Of a stretch of DNA of 64,000 bases, positions 54,022-63,702 are shown piece by piece (the first letter of the stretch is position 1; every line of letters starts with the position of its first letter). Made by a program: the position numbers and the translations under genes. Source of the stretch: Kalaharituber pfeilii (Eukaryota > Ascomycota > Pezizomycetes > Pezizales > Pezizaceae). The stretch is from contig WHUZ01000052.1 of NCBI GenBank assembly GCA_015179045.1, positions 248,001-312,000 of the forward strand, in the 5' to 3' direction. The notes under the pieces were generated by a model that did not search any database, was not told the origin of the DNA, and saw nothing but the letters and a program-made list of their open reading frames with translations.

Positions 54022-55127
54022 CTATACCCACTGCCACATCGTTATCCTCTCATAGCCGCAGACCGCTAACTCCACTACTTGGGTATCTATCTCAGATTTG
54101 CAATCAACAGTAGTTTTTTTTCCTTTATTTAATTCAGCGAATAATATGTCTACTATCTCGAGTGTATTGTCTGTAATGTCATCGTGCTTTTGAGTGTCCT
54201 GGTGTTTCGGTGCTTTGGCCACTTTCCTACGTGAATGCAGAATAATAAGATCCTGAGTATGATTGTCAGCAATATCATCATGCTCTTGAATAGCTCAATA
54301 TTTAGCTAACTCCACTTCAGTCATTTCAACACCAGTAGGCCCATCAGCAAAGGTAACGCCTTTAGCCAGATCAGTGTGCTAGATGCTGTTCAAAACGGTA
54401 TCTGGAAGAATACTATAGCCACCCAAGGCATGTGAGTTAGGCAGGGCATACAAATTCTGTGTACCTGAGCTAGAAATTGAGGTCGTTGGCTCAGGAGGTC
54501 TGAAGGTCCTTTCGGTATCACCGTCTTTTTTTTTTTTTTTTTTTAATATCAATACTCGCTTGCCGCCCGACGGGCTATGGCGAGGGCCTTTATTAACAGA
54601 AGAAAAACACCTTCCTAACTACCCAACAAACTATCTACATGTGGTGCCCGCGGCCTCCTCCGTGATGCGGGTGGCGCCCGATATCTATTCCTTCCGTCCC
54701 CTCTCCGACTCATACCGGGTGGTTCTGAGCCACCGTCCACTAAGCTTCACCTTCCCAACGTCCGTCTCTTTTTCCAGGTACAATACCACAGAGCTCGTCT
54801 TCTTCCCTTCCTCCTCCAACAAAGTCCTCTTCCTAAGCCAACGAACCCCCGTGATCTTCCCCAAATCCTTGTTCGCCGCTTGCAGCCATTGCTTGATCTT
54901 CCCTAGGTCTTTCCTTAGGGCGATCCCGTGTACAACGATGCCTACGTTTCTTTTGGTGGTGGCATCGGGCTTGACTGGTGGAGAGGTGGTGGCGGAGCCG
55001 GTATCACCGTCGGTGCAGTAGCACCATGCACTGTACAACCCTTCACATGAGCCTCACATAACTGCACCACTACGCGGTCCACATTAGGAATGGAGAGCAC
55101 TGCAACGTGCCAAACATCCTTATGCAT
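54022..55127 (-). pseudogene. Decayed open frame, unknown, split by a half-LINE
   Basis: Minus strand. After removal of the half-LINE (54526-54998) a frame runs from about 54512 to 54022 with two stops (near 54391 and 54297): FRPPEPTTSISSSGTQNLYA ... VTFADGPTGVEMTEVELAKY ... KVAKAPKHQDTQKHDDITDN. The upstream part at 55127-55012 (MHKDVWHVAVLSIPNVDRVV) is in a different frame, so there is at least one indel. No family recognised. It was probably a host or transposon coding sequence of >330 codons. Confidence 0.5.
54526..54998 (-). mobile_element. Half-LINE, 473 bp
   Basis: Perfect 13-bp duplication CGGTATCACCGTC (54513-54525, 54999-55011). T20 run, CTCGC hairpin, 3' UTR and an open RRM-like domain (RNVGIVVHGIALRKDLGKIK, then WLRKRTLLEEEGKKTSSVVL). 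The clean frame suggests a young copy. Confidence 0.94.
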
Positions 55128-55225
55128 CGATTATCTGGCTGTTGGGAATTGACTAGCCCACCAGGGAAGGGCAGGGAAGATCCGGATGTAACCTTCCGTC
55201 CAAAACCGATTAGGTCATAAATGTT

Positions 55226-55282
55226 TTTTTTTTTTTTTTCCTTTCACGTGACCCCGCATGCGGCTATTCGCCATGGCAGGGC
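55226..55282 (-). mobile_element. Family B hairpin-only insertion
   Basis: 57 bp, perfect 14-bp duplication AGGTCATAAATGTT (55212-55225, 55283-55296). Confidence 0.94.
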
Positions 55283-55296
55283 AGGTCATAAATGTT

Positions 55297-55668
55297 AAGT
55301 TTGGGTCCAATTCGAGTATTTTGCGTTTCTCACATTGCCGGCGCGGGTAGCGGAAATCATGAGGATGGGTTCTGTACGTCCTTTCTCATCGCCTTGCGTA
55401 ATCCGGTGGCTGCTCTGCTTAGGTACCCTTTGTTGGAAACCATGACTAACCATGATTAGCTAGGATATACGGGCCGTACCCTGGCAGTCCGAGAGATCTG
55501 CGACAATGCCCGGACGGGCAGGCAAGACCCGGTCGGATATGATTCTTCATCGCATCGGAGTTGATTTACATTGTCGGATGTCAGTAAGGCCATGATTGAG
55601 CCCGAGCATACGAGGCGGGCCGTGTTCCCTCCATACTTGGCAGACCAAATGTTTAGCTATTGTCCATA
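55297..55668. other. No gene seen
   Basis: No long open frame. Confidence 0.25.
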
Positions 55669-56180
55669 ACGTCACTGACCGGGATCCGGCGCATTACCGG
55701 GATCCGGCGCACTTCCGGAATAAAAACAATAGCCTCCTGTAAGGCCAAATTTTCATAGATGATAACCAAATTGCACATACAGCTTGGAGAGGTATAGGAA
55801 AGTAACTCCCGCACCTCAGTTAGCCAATTGGAAATTTTGAATGATACTCTATGGTGGTAGTTGCCCAATTAGGCATCTGAACCCTATGCAGGTGTAATAC
55901 TATAGAAGGTATATGCACTTGCTCAAGGTCCTCAATAGCCATCTTGCCATTTTACACCTGCATAGGGTTCAGATGCCTAATTGGGCAACTACCACCATAG
56001 AGTATCATTCAAAATTTCCAATTGGCTAACTGAGGTGCGGAAGTTACTTTCCTATACCTCTCCAAGCTGTATGTGCAATTTGGTTATCATCTATGAAAAT
56101 TTGGCCTTACAGGAGGCTATTGTTTTTATTCCGGAAGTGCGCCGGATCCCGGTAATGCGCCGGATCCCGGTCAGTGACGT
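55669..56180. mobile_element. Near-perfect palindromic fold-back element
   Basis: Two inverted arms of ~229 bp (55669-55897 and 55952-56180) around a 54-bp loop, with about one mismatch seen (gcacctcagtt region). Ends ACGTCACTGACCGGGATCC, flanked by TA (55667-55668, 56181-56182). The arms contain matching mirrored open frames, which I treat as chance. Class uncertain; TA flanks suggest a Tc1/mariner-type MITE. Confidence 0.88.
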
Positions 56181-56386
56181 TATTATATTTCAATATACGA
56201 CTACATTGAAGTTCAAAGGTTGCATATTTCACTAGAATCAATGCCTTACTACATTGAAATGTCATGATATGTAATATTACGAATAGACTAAATAAAATAG
56301 TATTAGTTGATTATCCGAAACTTGAACAGGGGAAAAATCTCAGTGGCGTCATGAAAATAGGGGAAAAAAAAGGTTTTCTGTCAAGT

Positions 56387-57763
56387 GAAATCACTCTCAG
56401 ACAAGCGGAGGCTACCGGTATCTTGGGGCAATTCCATGGCCAGCTCAGGCTCAAGCTGAGGCCCAGGCTGAGACCAGGCGATCATAAGTGGGAAAAACGG
56501 CCAGTGTGCGTACAGGCAGAAAGTGCCTGTCCCGAGATGTTTTGCGGAAGCTCGGACTGGCCCGAGTACACCTTTCACAGGGTCCACGGCCCGGCACAGA
56601 CTACGGTCGCACTGGCCTGTTGCCAACACCACTCACTGGCCCCAGGGCGCTTCCTGCCTCCTCTGCCAGTTTCAGGACACAGGAGGATGCATGGAAAAGC
56701 CCAAAACCCGTCTCTTTGCACTGGAGAGGACTAAATTCTAACAGATCCAGAAACCTCTTCTGATTTTGGATACCTGAGTGTCACAATTCTCACAAAATAA
56801 TAAACCGCGGTTCCGCTAGGTACAGCAGAAAATAACCCCCATACTCGCACCAAATAAATCTTCTTGTACTTTTCTTTCTTGTGAGACTATTGAACTTAAA
56901 TGTCCAGGCTTTTGTTTTTATGAATCTCATATTGTGGCTGTGGCTGGAAAAGCCATACTGGCGATTCATCGATGGAAACAGGCCATCGCCATAGCCCATA
57001 GGGCGGCAAGCGATTCATGATATAAAAAAAAAAAAAAAAAAATCGATGGAAACAAGTGCCAACATTCCGACGTGAAAACGGAGTGAGCCACAATTCCTTG
57101 AAAAGGTCCCTTATGTGGGAGGACAGGTGTGAGGCATGAAGCACGACCCTTAGTTGGGTGAGGTATAGAGCGCGATCCTTACTTTAGTTCTACTGCAAAG
57201 CCCATGGAAAATTTGATCTGGTGGTTGAAGTACAGTATATGCTTCCTTCCGTTCTCAGTTTGGCATATAACGCATATCAGTGCGAGGTATGCGCCACCTC
57301 GCGGCGAGACACTGCACTCACTTGGGAAGCAGATAGTGTAGACGCAGTCGAGACACTGTGGGCCGCTGACATTAACCTAGCGAGGGCCGGCGCTGTGGAT
57401 ATCCATGTTCCTCTTATAAGCGAGACAGACTCTGGCTGCCAAAAGTTGACATTCCGAAGGGATTAGGTGTCAGAGCCCCTGTCAAGATGACCTAATGCAA
57501 TGTCACGGAGTTAAGGCTACGTAGGCTACCGTGAATGCCAGTGCATAGCAGTGGTGATGTGCCTTTCTAGCCTAACTGATGGTGTTTCCCAAACGGTTTA
57601 CTACCCTATAGCACTGAGGATTGAAGGGGATGGGAAAGACATATATGCTCTTTCGCTTACATTATACTGGCAATCACCTAACATTACTTTGAAATCATAT
57701 TAATAAGAAATATCCTATCTAGACCATCAGTAGATACTTCTGTCATAGTTACCAACTTATCCA
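56387..57763 (+). repeat. Repeat D, copy 2 (with 5' section)
   Basis: 56545-57763 matches 39859-41073 throughout. 56387-56545 adds the 5' part found alone at 8809-9022 and 11822-12057. No open frame is conserved between copies long enough to claim a protein. Contains the A insertion at 56981-57041. Confidence 0.85.
56981..57041 (+). mobile_element. Family A hairpin-only insertion in repeat D copy 2
   Basis: 61 bp, perfect 13-bp duplication ATCGATGGAAACA (56968-56980, 57042-57054), tail A19, ATCGCC..GCGAT hairpin. Copy 1 is uninterrupted at 40292-40305. Confidence 0.95.
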
Positions 57764-58182
57764 CCAAGGCACCGACAACTACTTCTACAGAACGAGCGCT
57801 TGGAAGAAGACAACCTTCCGGGCACATCCAGAAGACGTAAGTTACACCAAAGCGAAGCTCGGGACCGCCCGAGAAAGAATATCACCTTCATTGTACAGAA
57901 TTCAGAAGATTGCGAGTCGTTTTCCCAAGGGCAAGTCCTCAGAGTCTTTCTGAAGAGTCCCCACACATTTTTGAGGAATAGGGGCAGTTACATCTAATTG
58001 GTGCTAGCATAGCCCCGGTGGTGTGGACTGACCTATTGATTTAAACCTGAAAGGGAATAGCGGCTAAGAACAGGCAATACCTGCCGAATACAGCAAGGCG
58101 CGATCAGCGGTGACATACCATATTAGGTAGTGATACAAGCGGCAGGTTTCAGAAACGGAAATAAGTCAAGGAAGCAGAAAGA
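57764..58182 (+). other. Probable 5' leader of the Tad-like LINE
   Basis: Between repeat D and the LINE ORF1. A 65-codon frame at 57800-57997 is unremarkable. The true 5' end of the LINE could not be placed. Confidence 0.3.
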
Positions 58183-58992
58183 ATGTCGGAAGAAGCAGTA
58201 CAGGGGATGGAATTCTTAGGACCAGTGGGGGACGGCTGGACAGGGGCGGTATATGTTATGGACAGAAACTGTGTGTGGGGAGTAAAGGATACCCACACCT
58301 GGGAGACGAAGAACTGGTGGCTGGCACGGCTAGGAGAAGAGGGAGATATTATTACAGTCAAGGAAAGGATAGAAAGGGCATGGAAGAAGGGAGGAGAATA
58401 TGATGGACAGTTAGATATGATAGAGGAGATGAGAAAAGATGCGATGGAGGCAGCATTGGCAAGAGGAACACCGGAGGTAATGTGGGTAGATACAGAAGAG
58501 CTAACAGACCTCGAGAAGGTAGCGGAGGTGGTGAGATTGTGGGGTCCAGATGCTGCTATTTTCAGGCGGTATGTGGAAGGGGAAGAGGGGATCGCGGTAC
58601 AGAGAGAGACGGTGGAAGTACTGGAGAATGCAACCAGAGAGTGCATTACAGTAAGGAAAGGTAATATTGTAGTTTTTGAGAAGCAACAGGTAACTCCTAG
58701 AGTTACGAGAGTAATGATGGCATGGGGAAGAAGAGAAGAGAGAAGAGAAAGATCACCATGTGAGGGGAGAGGAAGGGAAAGGGGAGAGGGGGCTATGGAA
58801 GCGGCAATGCAAGAAATGCAGGATACACAGCCGGAGTATGAACAGCCAGTACCAGGATTAGTAACAATAGTAGAAGAAAAGGAGGAAAGGAGTGGAGAAG
58901 AGAGGGGGGAAGGAGAAGAGAAGAAGAAAGAGAAGCAGCAAGAACATATAGTAGAGGGGGTAGATGAGGTAATGGGGGGGGGAGTGAGGTAG
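58183..58992 (+). CDS. LINE ORF1, N-terminal part
   Basis: 269 codons from ATG (agaATGTCG). Residues 1-190 form an uncharacterised gag-like region (VYVMDRNCVWGVKDTHTWET, FRRYVEGEEGIAVQRETVEV). Then an Arg/Glu-rich linker follows. Stops at TAG 58990 after a G9 run (58973-58981). One extra G would carry the frame on into EEEEE...KQILALIHAARVIDE (58994-59240), which then returns to the frame of 59242 after a surplus base around the A5 run at 59232. I take 58183-62029 to be one ancestral ORF. Confidence 0.75.
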   Translation: MSEEAVQGMEFLGPVGDGWTGAVYVMDRNCVWGVKDTHTWETKNWWLARLGEEGDIITVKERIERAWKKGGEYDGQLDMIEEMRKDAMEAALARGTPEVMWVDTEELTDLEKVAEVVRLWGPDAAIFRRYVEGEEGIAVQRETVEVLENATRECITVRKGNIVVFEKQQVTPRVTRVMMAWGRREERRERSPCEGRGRERGEGAMEAAMQEMQDTQPEYEQPVPGLVTIVEEKEERSGEERGEGEEKKKEKQQEHIVEGVDEVMGGGVR

Positions 58993-59241
58993 AAAGTGGT
59001 GGAGAAGAAGAGGAGGAGGAGGAGGAGGAGGAGGGAGAGCAGGAGGAGGAGAAGCAAATTCTTGCACTTATACATGCGGCACGAGTAATAGATGAGAAGT
59101 CCGAAGAGCTGAGGGAGAAGAAGGAGAAGAAAGGGGAAAGGAGAGCTGCGGAGGTATGGATGGCAGTGGTGGGTTTGCTAGGAAGTGAAATGTTTGCAGA
59201 AGGGTGGAAGAAGATGAAAAGAAGGCTGGCGGAAAAAGAGT

Positions 59242-62029
59242 GTGACTTACTACCGAGAGACGAAGGTTACAGGAGAGGAAGTAGAGAGCTGGAAAAAGGC
59301 AATGAGAGCAGCATGGGGGGATTGGGAGAAGAAGAAGGAAAGCGAACTGGAAAAAAGGGTAGGGAGGATGGAGACAATGATTTTGGAGGTGCATACGGCA
59401 ATGGGGCTAGCATCAGCAAAAGAAGAAAGAGAGTTGGAGAGAGAAAAGGAAAGGAGAAAAAGAGAAAAGGAGGAGGAGGGGAAGAAGAGAAAGCGGGAGG
59501 CGGAGGTAAGGGAGGTGAGGAAGATGCAGGAGGAGAAGATCAAGAGGGAGAAAAGAGAAGAAGAAAGAAGAAAGGCGGCTGAAGAGGAGAGCAAGCGAAA
59601 GGAGGCTGCCGAGAGAGCAAAGGTAGTGGAGAGAGCGAAAGTTCTGAAGGAAGTGCTTGAGATCATGGAGAGTCCAGCAGCAACACAGGAGGAGGTGAGG
59701 GCACTGGAAGAAAAAGATAGGAGAGCTAGAGAGGAGGCAGAGGCAGCGAAGCAGGAGGCAGAAAAGAGAATTGAGGGAGAGAACTGGACTATTGTAAGGG
59801 GAAAGAAGTTGTGGAAGAGAACAATTAGAACTGTACACGTGAAGCCAGTACCATACGGCAAGGAGGGGCTCGAGGAGAGGGATATTTTGCTGAAGAGGTG
59901 CGAGACATTATGGGAGGCAAGTAAGAAGGCGGAAGGAGAGGGGGGGTGGAAGGTGTCAAGGGTAGCAAGGGACCCGGCAGTGTCTAAGTTTGAGAGAACG
60001 TGGTTGTTGGTAGATATCCGAGAGGATGAAAAGCCAAAAGAGGTATTGGAGAAGTTTGGAGCATGGATGAAGCTGATCTTTGGAGAGGACCTGGTGAGGG
60101 TAGAGGTCCATAATAAGGAGGCAGTAACATTAGTGATGAAGGGGGCAGACTATGAGGAAGGGAGAGGGGATGAGGGAATGATGCGAGCAAAGCTGAGGGA
60201 GGAAAATCCGGATGTTAAATTCGGATCAAGACCCCCGGTCCGGTTTGGAATCGCTCCTCCGATGGGTCCCCCACGGGTTTCACAATTAAAGTTTGAGGTA
60301 CAGAACTTGGAGGAGGCGGCAAAGGTTTTGAAGAAGGGTTTAATGTGGCGGGGAGTGAGAAAGATAGTAGAGAGATATAAGCCAGGGGTGTATATGCAAG
60401 GAGAGGGGAGGGTATCATATGCAAACATGGCAGCAGCAGCAGGGAATAAGGAGGGAGTTAGCCAACAGCAACAGCAACAACAGCAGCGGCTACAACAGCA
60501 AATACAAGGGGTCCAGCAACGGCAGGGAACTCAAACAGCGGAGGTTCAGATTGTTAACACCCAGCAGTCGACCAGTGTTCCCAACCGGCCAGGCGGCCTG
60601 GCTTCGCAGGCCTGAAACAGTCCAGGCCACCCAGGCCGCCCAGGCCGGTCCAGGCTGGTCCAGGCCGGTCCAGGCCGCCCAGGCTGGTCCAAGCCGGTCC
60701 AGGCCGCCCAGGCCGCCCAGGCTGGTCCAGGCCGGTCCAGGCCATTCAGGCCGTTTAAGCAATTTCAGGGGCAGGAGGGCTGGTTATGAGGCTATTTCAG
60801 GGGCCACCTTCAGGTTACTTGGACACGGATTTAATATGAACCTTTCAATATTTTCGGATAACTATCTAGACTTTTTTTTTTATTGAGCAGCGCTTTTCGC
60901 AGGTATTCAGGTAAGTAATTTTTTTTTGTATCGCTTGACTATATACTAATTTCTTATTAGTACTGCAGGGAGACAGACATTCCAACCACCGGTTCTGGCG
61001 ATGATGATTCCTTTAGTATTCTACTATTCTTCACTCTCCATAGTGCAGTTCAAGTTTTGATCTTGCATCGACGATTCCCTGCAGTCCCATCTGATGCCGA
61101 TATCGAGTCTTCTGGAATTTGGGTTACAAAAATCTGGTGCGACAAGCATGGCTAATGGAAAGCGATACTGGCGGTGTAAAATCAGCAAGCAAAATCCTAA
61201 ACATTAGAGTAGAATTTAGAGTACGTTCTGTATATAGCTACTGTATAACTTAAGTCACACTGTAGCCTAAATGGCCTCAATGGCCTGGACCGGCCTGAAT
61301 GGCCTGAATGGCCTGAATGGCCTGGACCGGCCTGGGCGGCCTGGGCCGGCCTGAAACATTCAGGCCGCCTGGACCGGCGCGGGCGGACCTCACGGCCGGC
61401 CTAGATTTCTATGGCCCAGGCCGGCCAGGCCATACCCTTGGCCTGGCCTGGCCGGCCCGTTGGGAACACTGCAGTCGACGCAGGGGAGTCAAGCAGGTGG
61501 GTGTTTCAAGTGTGGAAAGCGAGGGCACTTGGCCAGAGAGTGTAGATTCCAAAAGGGGCAGATGGCATGTTATGCATGCGGACAATGGGGGCATATTGCA
61601 AGAGTATGGCCAGCAAGACCAAAGCCAGTCATGCCGAACCAGAGTCAAAAGAGAGAGAGGGTAGAGGATATACTAGAGAGAAAGGAGATGGAAAGGAGTA
61701 CGAAGGAGGTGAAGTTGGATATAGAAAGAGTAGCAGTGGCAGAAGGGAAGGGTAAAGAGAAGGCAGTTGAAACTAAGGTACCAGAGCCGAAGTCAAAGGT
61801 AGTAGCTTTTTCCGGAGCTCTGACAACAGACTGGGATGAAGAGCTGGCAGCAGCAGGACTGGGAGGCTTTCTGAAGCGCAGAAGAGAGGGGAGCATGGAA
61901 GTAGATGAGAGAAATGATATGGAGGGTTCAAAGCATCGCCCTATGGTTATATTAGGAGATATCTTGGGAAAGGCGCCTCAAGGGGATTGGGAGGCTGAGA
62001 GCAGTGGGGTACCTGAAGCATTATGGTAA
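59242..62029 (+). CDS. LINE ORF1, coiled coil, RRM-like and CCHC part, split by a hAT MITE
   Basis: Reads 59242-60572 and then 61480-62029 once the MITE and one duplicate are ignored (627 codons, in frame). Order: long Lys/Glu/Arg coiled coil (to ~59760), ENWTIVRGKKLW linker, RRM-like region (~59850-60400, ending EEAAKVLKKGLMWRGVRKIV), a Gln-rich patch, then zinc knuckles. Knuckle 1 is intact, CFKCGKRGHLAREC. Knuckle 2, CYACGQWGHIARVW, has Trp (TGG) in place of the last Cys. As it stands, the first half ends inside the MITE at 60615. The GTG at 59242 is not a credible start; the frame is a continuation of the upstream part. Role: RNA binding in the retrotransposition particle. Confidence 0.82.
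60573..61471. mobile_element. hAT MITE with GGCC-rich subterminal repeats
   Basis: Ends CAGTGTTCCCAAC / GTTGGGAACACTG, 8-bp duplication CAGTCGAC (60565-60572, 61472-61479). 899 bp. The left ~170 bp and right ~200 bp are tandem CAGGCCGGTCCAGGC-type units; the middle (60780-61260) is AT-rich and non-coding. Bound subterminal arrays are usual in hAT elements. Inserted in LINE ORF1. Confidence 0.95.
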
Positions 62030-63702
62030 AGGTAGGATACCTGAACGTTGGGGGGAGCTCGGTAGTGGGGCATGTATGGAGGGAGAATATTTTCAAAGAA
62101 CAGTGGGAGCTGGGATGGGAAGCGGAGGGGTGGAAGACAAGGGTAGGAGGTGAGTGGAAGACAAGTTCCCACCCAAGTCTGGAAAGGATAGGAGAAGTAG
62201 GAGAGAAGAGAGGGGTGGTTGGCTGGGAAAAGAAGGGGAGGCACGGGATGGAAAGAAGGGGGGATAGTAATGTAGCTTGGGGTAGAGTAGGGGAGGTGTG
62301 GGTAGGGGGGGTATATGTGGATGGAAACTGGAAAGGGGAAGAATTCGAAGGATGGCTGGAGAAGGTTCTGGAGGTAGAAGGAAACTGCATACTGCTAGGA
62401 GACTGGAATGCACACAGTGAGATGTGGAGCTTGGAAGGGACGGGGGAGAATAGCAGAGGGAGGATTCTAAGAGAGAGAATGGAGCAGGCAGGTTTTAGCC
62501 TAGCAGGTGAGAGAGTAGGGACATGGAGGAGAGAGGTAGAAGGGAGACTGAGGGAGTCAAGAATAGATCTGGTATGGTACCGAGGGGTGAATGGAGTAGA
62601 AGTGGAGTACCTGAATCTAGGCTCGGATCACTCAGCACTGGTGGTAGAGTTTGAGGAGAAGGAGAGAGAGAAAAGGGAAGAGGAGAGGGTACGTATAGAT
62701 TGGGATCGGATGGAGAAGGAGGTAGAGGGGTTGAATGGGGAGTGGGGTGAGCAGGAGAAAAAGAAGTGGATAGAGAGAATAGGTGAAGGGGATGCGTACC
62801 AGAAGCTCAAGAGATGGAAAAAGTTACTAGAGAGGAAGGTACGAGTAAGCGGAAGGAGCAAGAAGTGGTGGAGTGAGGAGATTGAAGAGTTAAGAAAGGA
62901 GGTGAACAGGCTTGCAAGGGGAGGAGTAGGAGCTCGTGCAAGATTGGAAAATGAGGAGAGAGTGAGGGGCTGGAAGGCGGCGGTGCGGAAGATGAAGTGG
63001 AAAATCCGAGAAGAGAAGAGAAGGTGCTGGAGAGATTTCATAGAGGAGGAGGGGATCAGCGATCCGTGGAGGTTAGTGAGAGTAGCAAAGGACCCCTTTT
63101 GGAGAGGAGATAAGATGGGGACTCTTACAGATGACGAGGGGAAAGAGCTGGTAGGAGACTCAGAGAAGGCAGAAGCATTAGTAAAGAGAAATTTTGCCTT
63201 TGAAGAAGAGGAGGGGAGGGAGGAGGTTGGAAGAGAAAAGGAGAGAGGCAGGCGGGACGTGAGCGAGGAGGAGAGAAGGAGAGTGGAGAGAGAGGTGAGA
63301 GAGGCCTTAAGAAGAACAAAGAACACCTCAGCACCAGGTCCGGATGGAATCGGGTACCGCCTCATTAAAGCGGCATTGAAGACGCCATTGGGAGACCAGC
63401 TGGTAGGTGAAATTGCAGAGAAGTGGATCCAGAACTCAACACCCAGAGAGTGGAAGGAGATGAAGGTCGTCATGATACCAAAGCCAGGCAAGGATATCAA
63501 AACGACGAAGGCTTGGAGACCAATCAACCTGATCAACTGCATAGGGAAGATCGGGGAGAAAGTCATGGCAAACAGGCTTCAGAAGGAGACTGGACTTTTC
63601 CATAGACTGCAGCTGGGGGCTAGGAAGGGGAGGAATGCAGTGCAGGCAATGGCAAGGGCAGTGACAAAGACACAAAGGTGCCTGCATAGAGGGGGGGAGT
63701 AG
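62023..63702 (+). CDS. LINE ORF2: APE-type endonuclease and reverse transcriptase
   Basis: Starts at the ATG of ATGGTAA, which overlaps the ORF1 stop; termination-reinitiation is likely. Endonuclease, residues ~1-215: KVGYLNVGG, GDWNAHSEMWS, SRIDLVW and the terminal GSDHSALVVEF are all present. RT, from ~430: TSAPGPDGIGYRLIKAAL, WKEMKVVMIPKPGKD, KAWRPINLINCIGKI and the LGARKGRNAVQAM helix. The frame ends at TAG after the G7 run 63691-63697; the expected VAWVTADVKGG continues in the third frame, so one base is missing. As written, the catalytic FADD region is not reached. Confidence 0.92.
   Translation: MVKVGYLNVGGSSVVGHVWRENIFKEQWELGWEAEGWKTRVGGEWKTSSHPSLERIGEVGEKRGVVGWEKKGRHGMERRGDSNVAWGRVGEVWVGGVYVDGNWKGEEFEGWLEKVLEVEGNCILLGDWNAHSEMWSLEGTGENSRGRILRERMEQAGFSLAGERVGTWRREVEGRLRESRIDLVWYRGVNGVEVEYLNLGSDHSALVVEFEEKEREKREEERVRIDWDRMEKEVEGLNGEWGEQEKKKWIERIGEGDAYQKLKRWKKLLERKVRVSGRSKKWWSEEIEELRKEVNRLARGGVGARARLENEERVRGWKAAVRKMKWKIREEKRRCWRDFIEEEGISDPWRLVRVAKDPFWRGDKMGTLTDDEGKELVGDSEKAEALVKRNFAFEEEEGREEVGREKERGRRDVSEEERRRVEREVREALRRTKNTSAPGPDGIGYRLIKAALKTPLGDQLVGEIAEKWIQNSTPREWKEMKVVMIPKPGKDIKTTKAWRPINLINCIGKIGEKVMANRLQKETGLFHRLQLGARKGRNAVQAMARAVTKTQRCLHRGGE

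Noticed and set aside
55653..56235. Two mirrored ~75-codon frames starting MGNYHHRVSFKISN
   Set aside because: They lie in the two arms of the palindrome, so they are one sequence read twice, with no domain and no context.
58149..59075. 308-codon Ser/Leu-rich minus frame opposite LINE ORF1
   Set aside because: Result of the purine bias of the sense strand, which leaves the antisense free of stops. The same applies to 59250-59861, 62628-63566 and other antisense frames.
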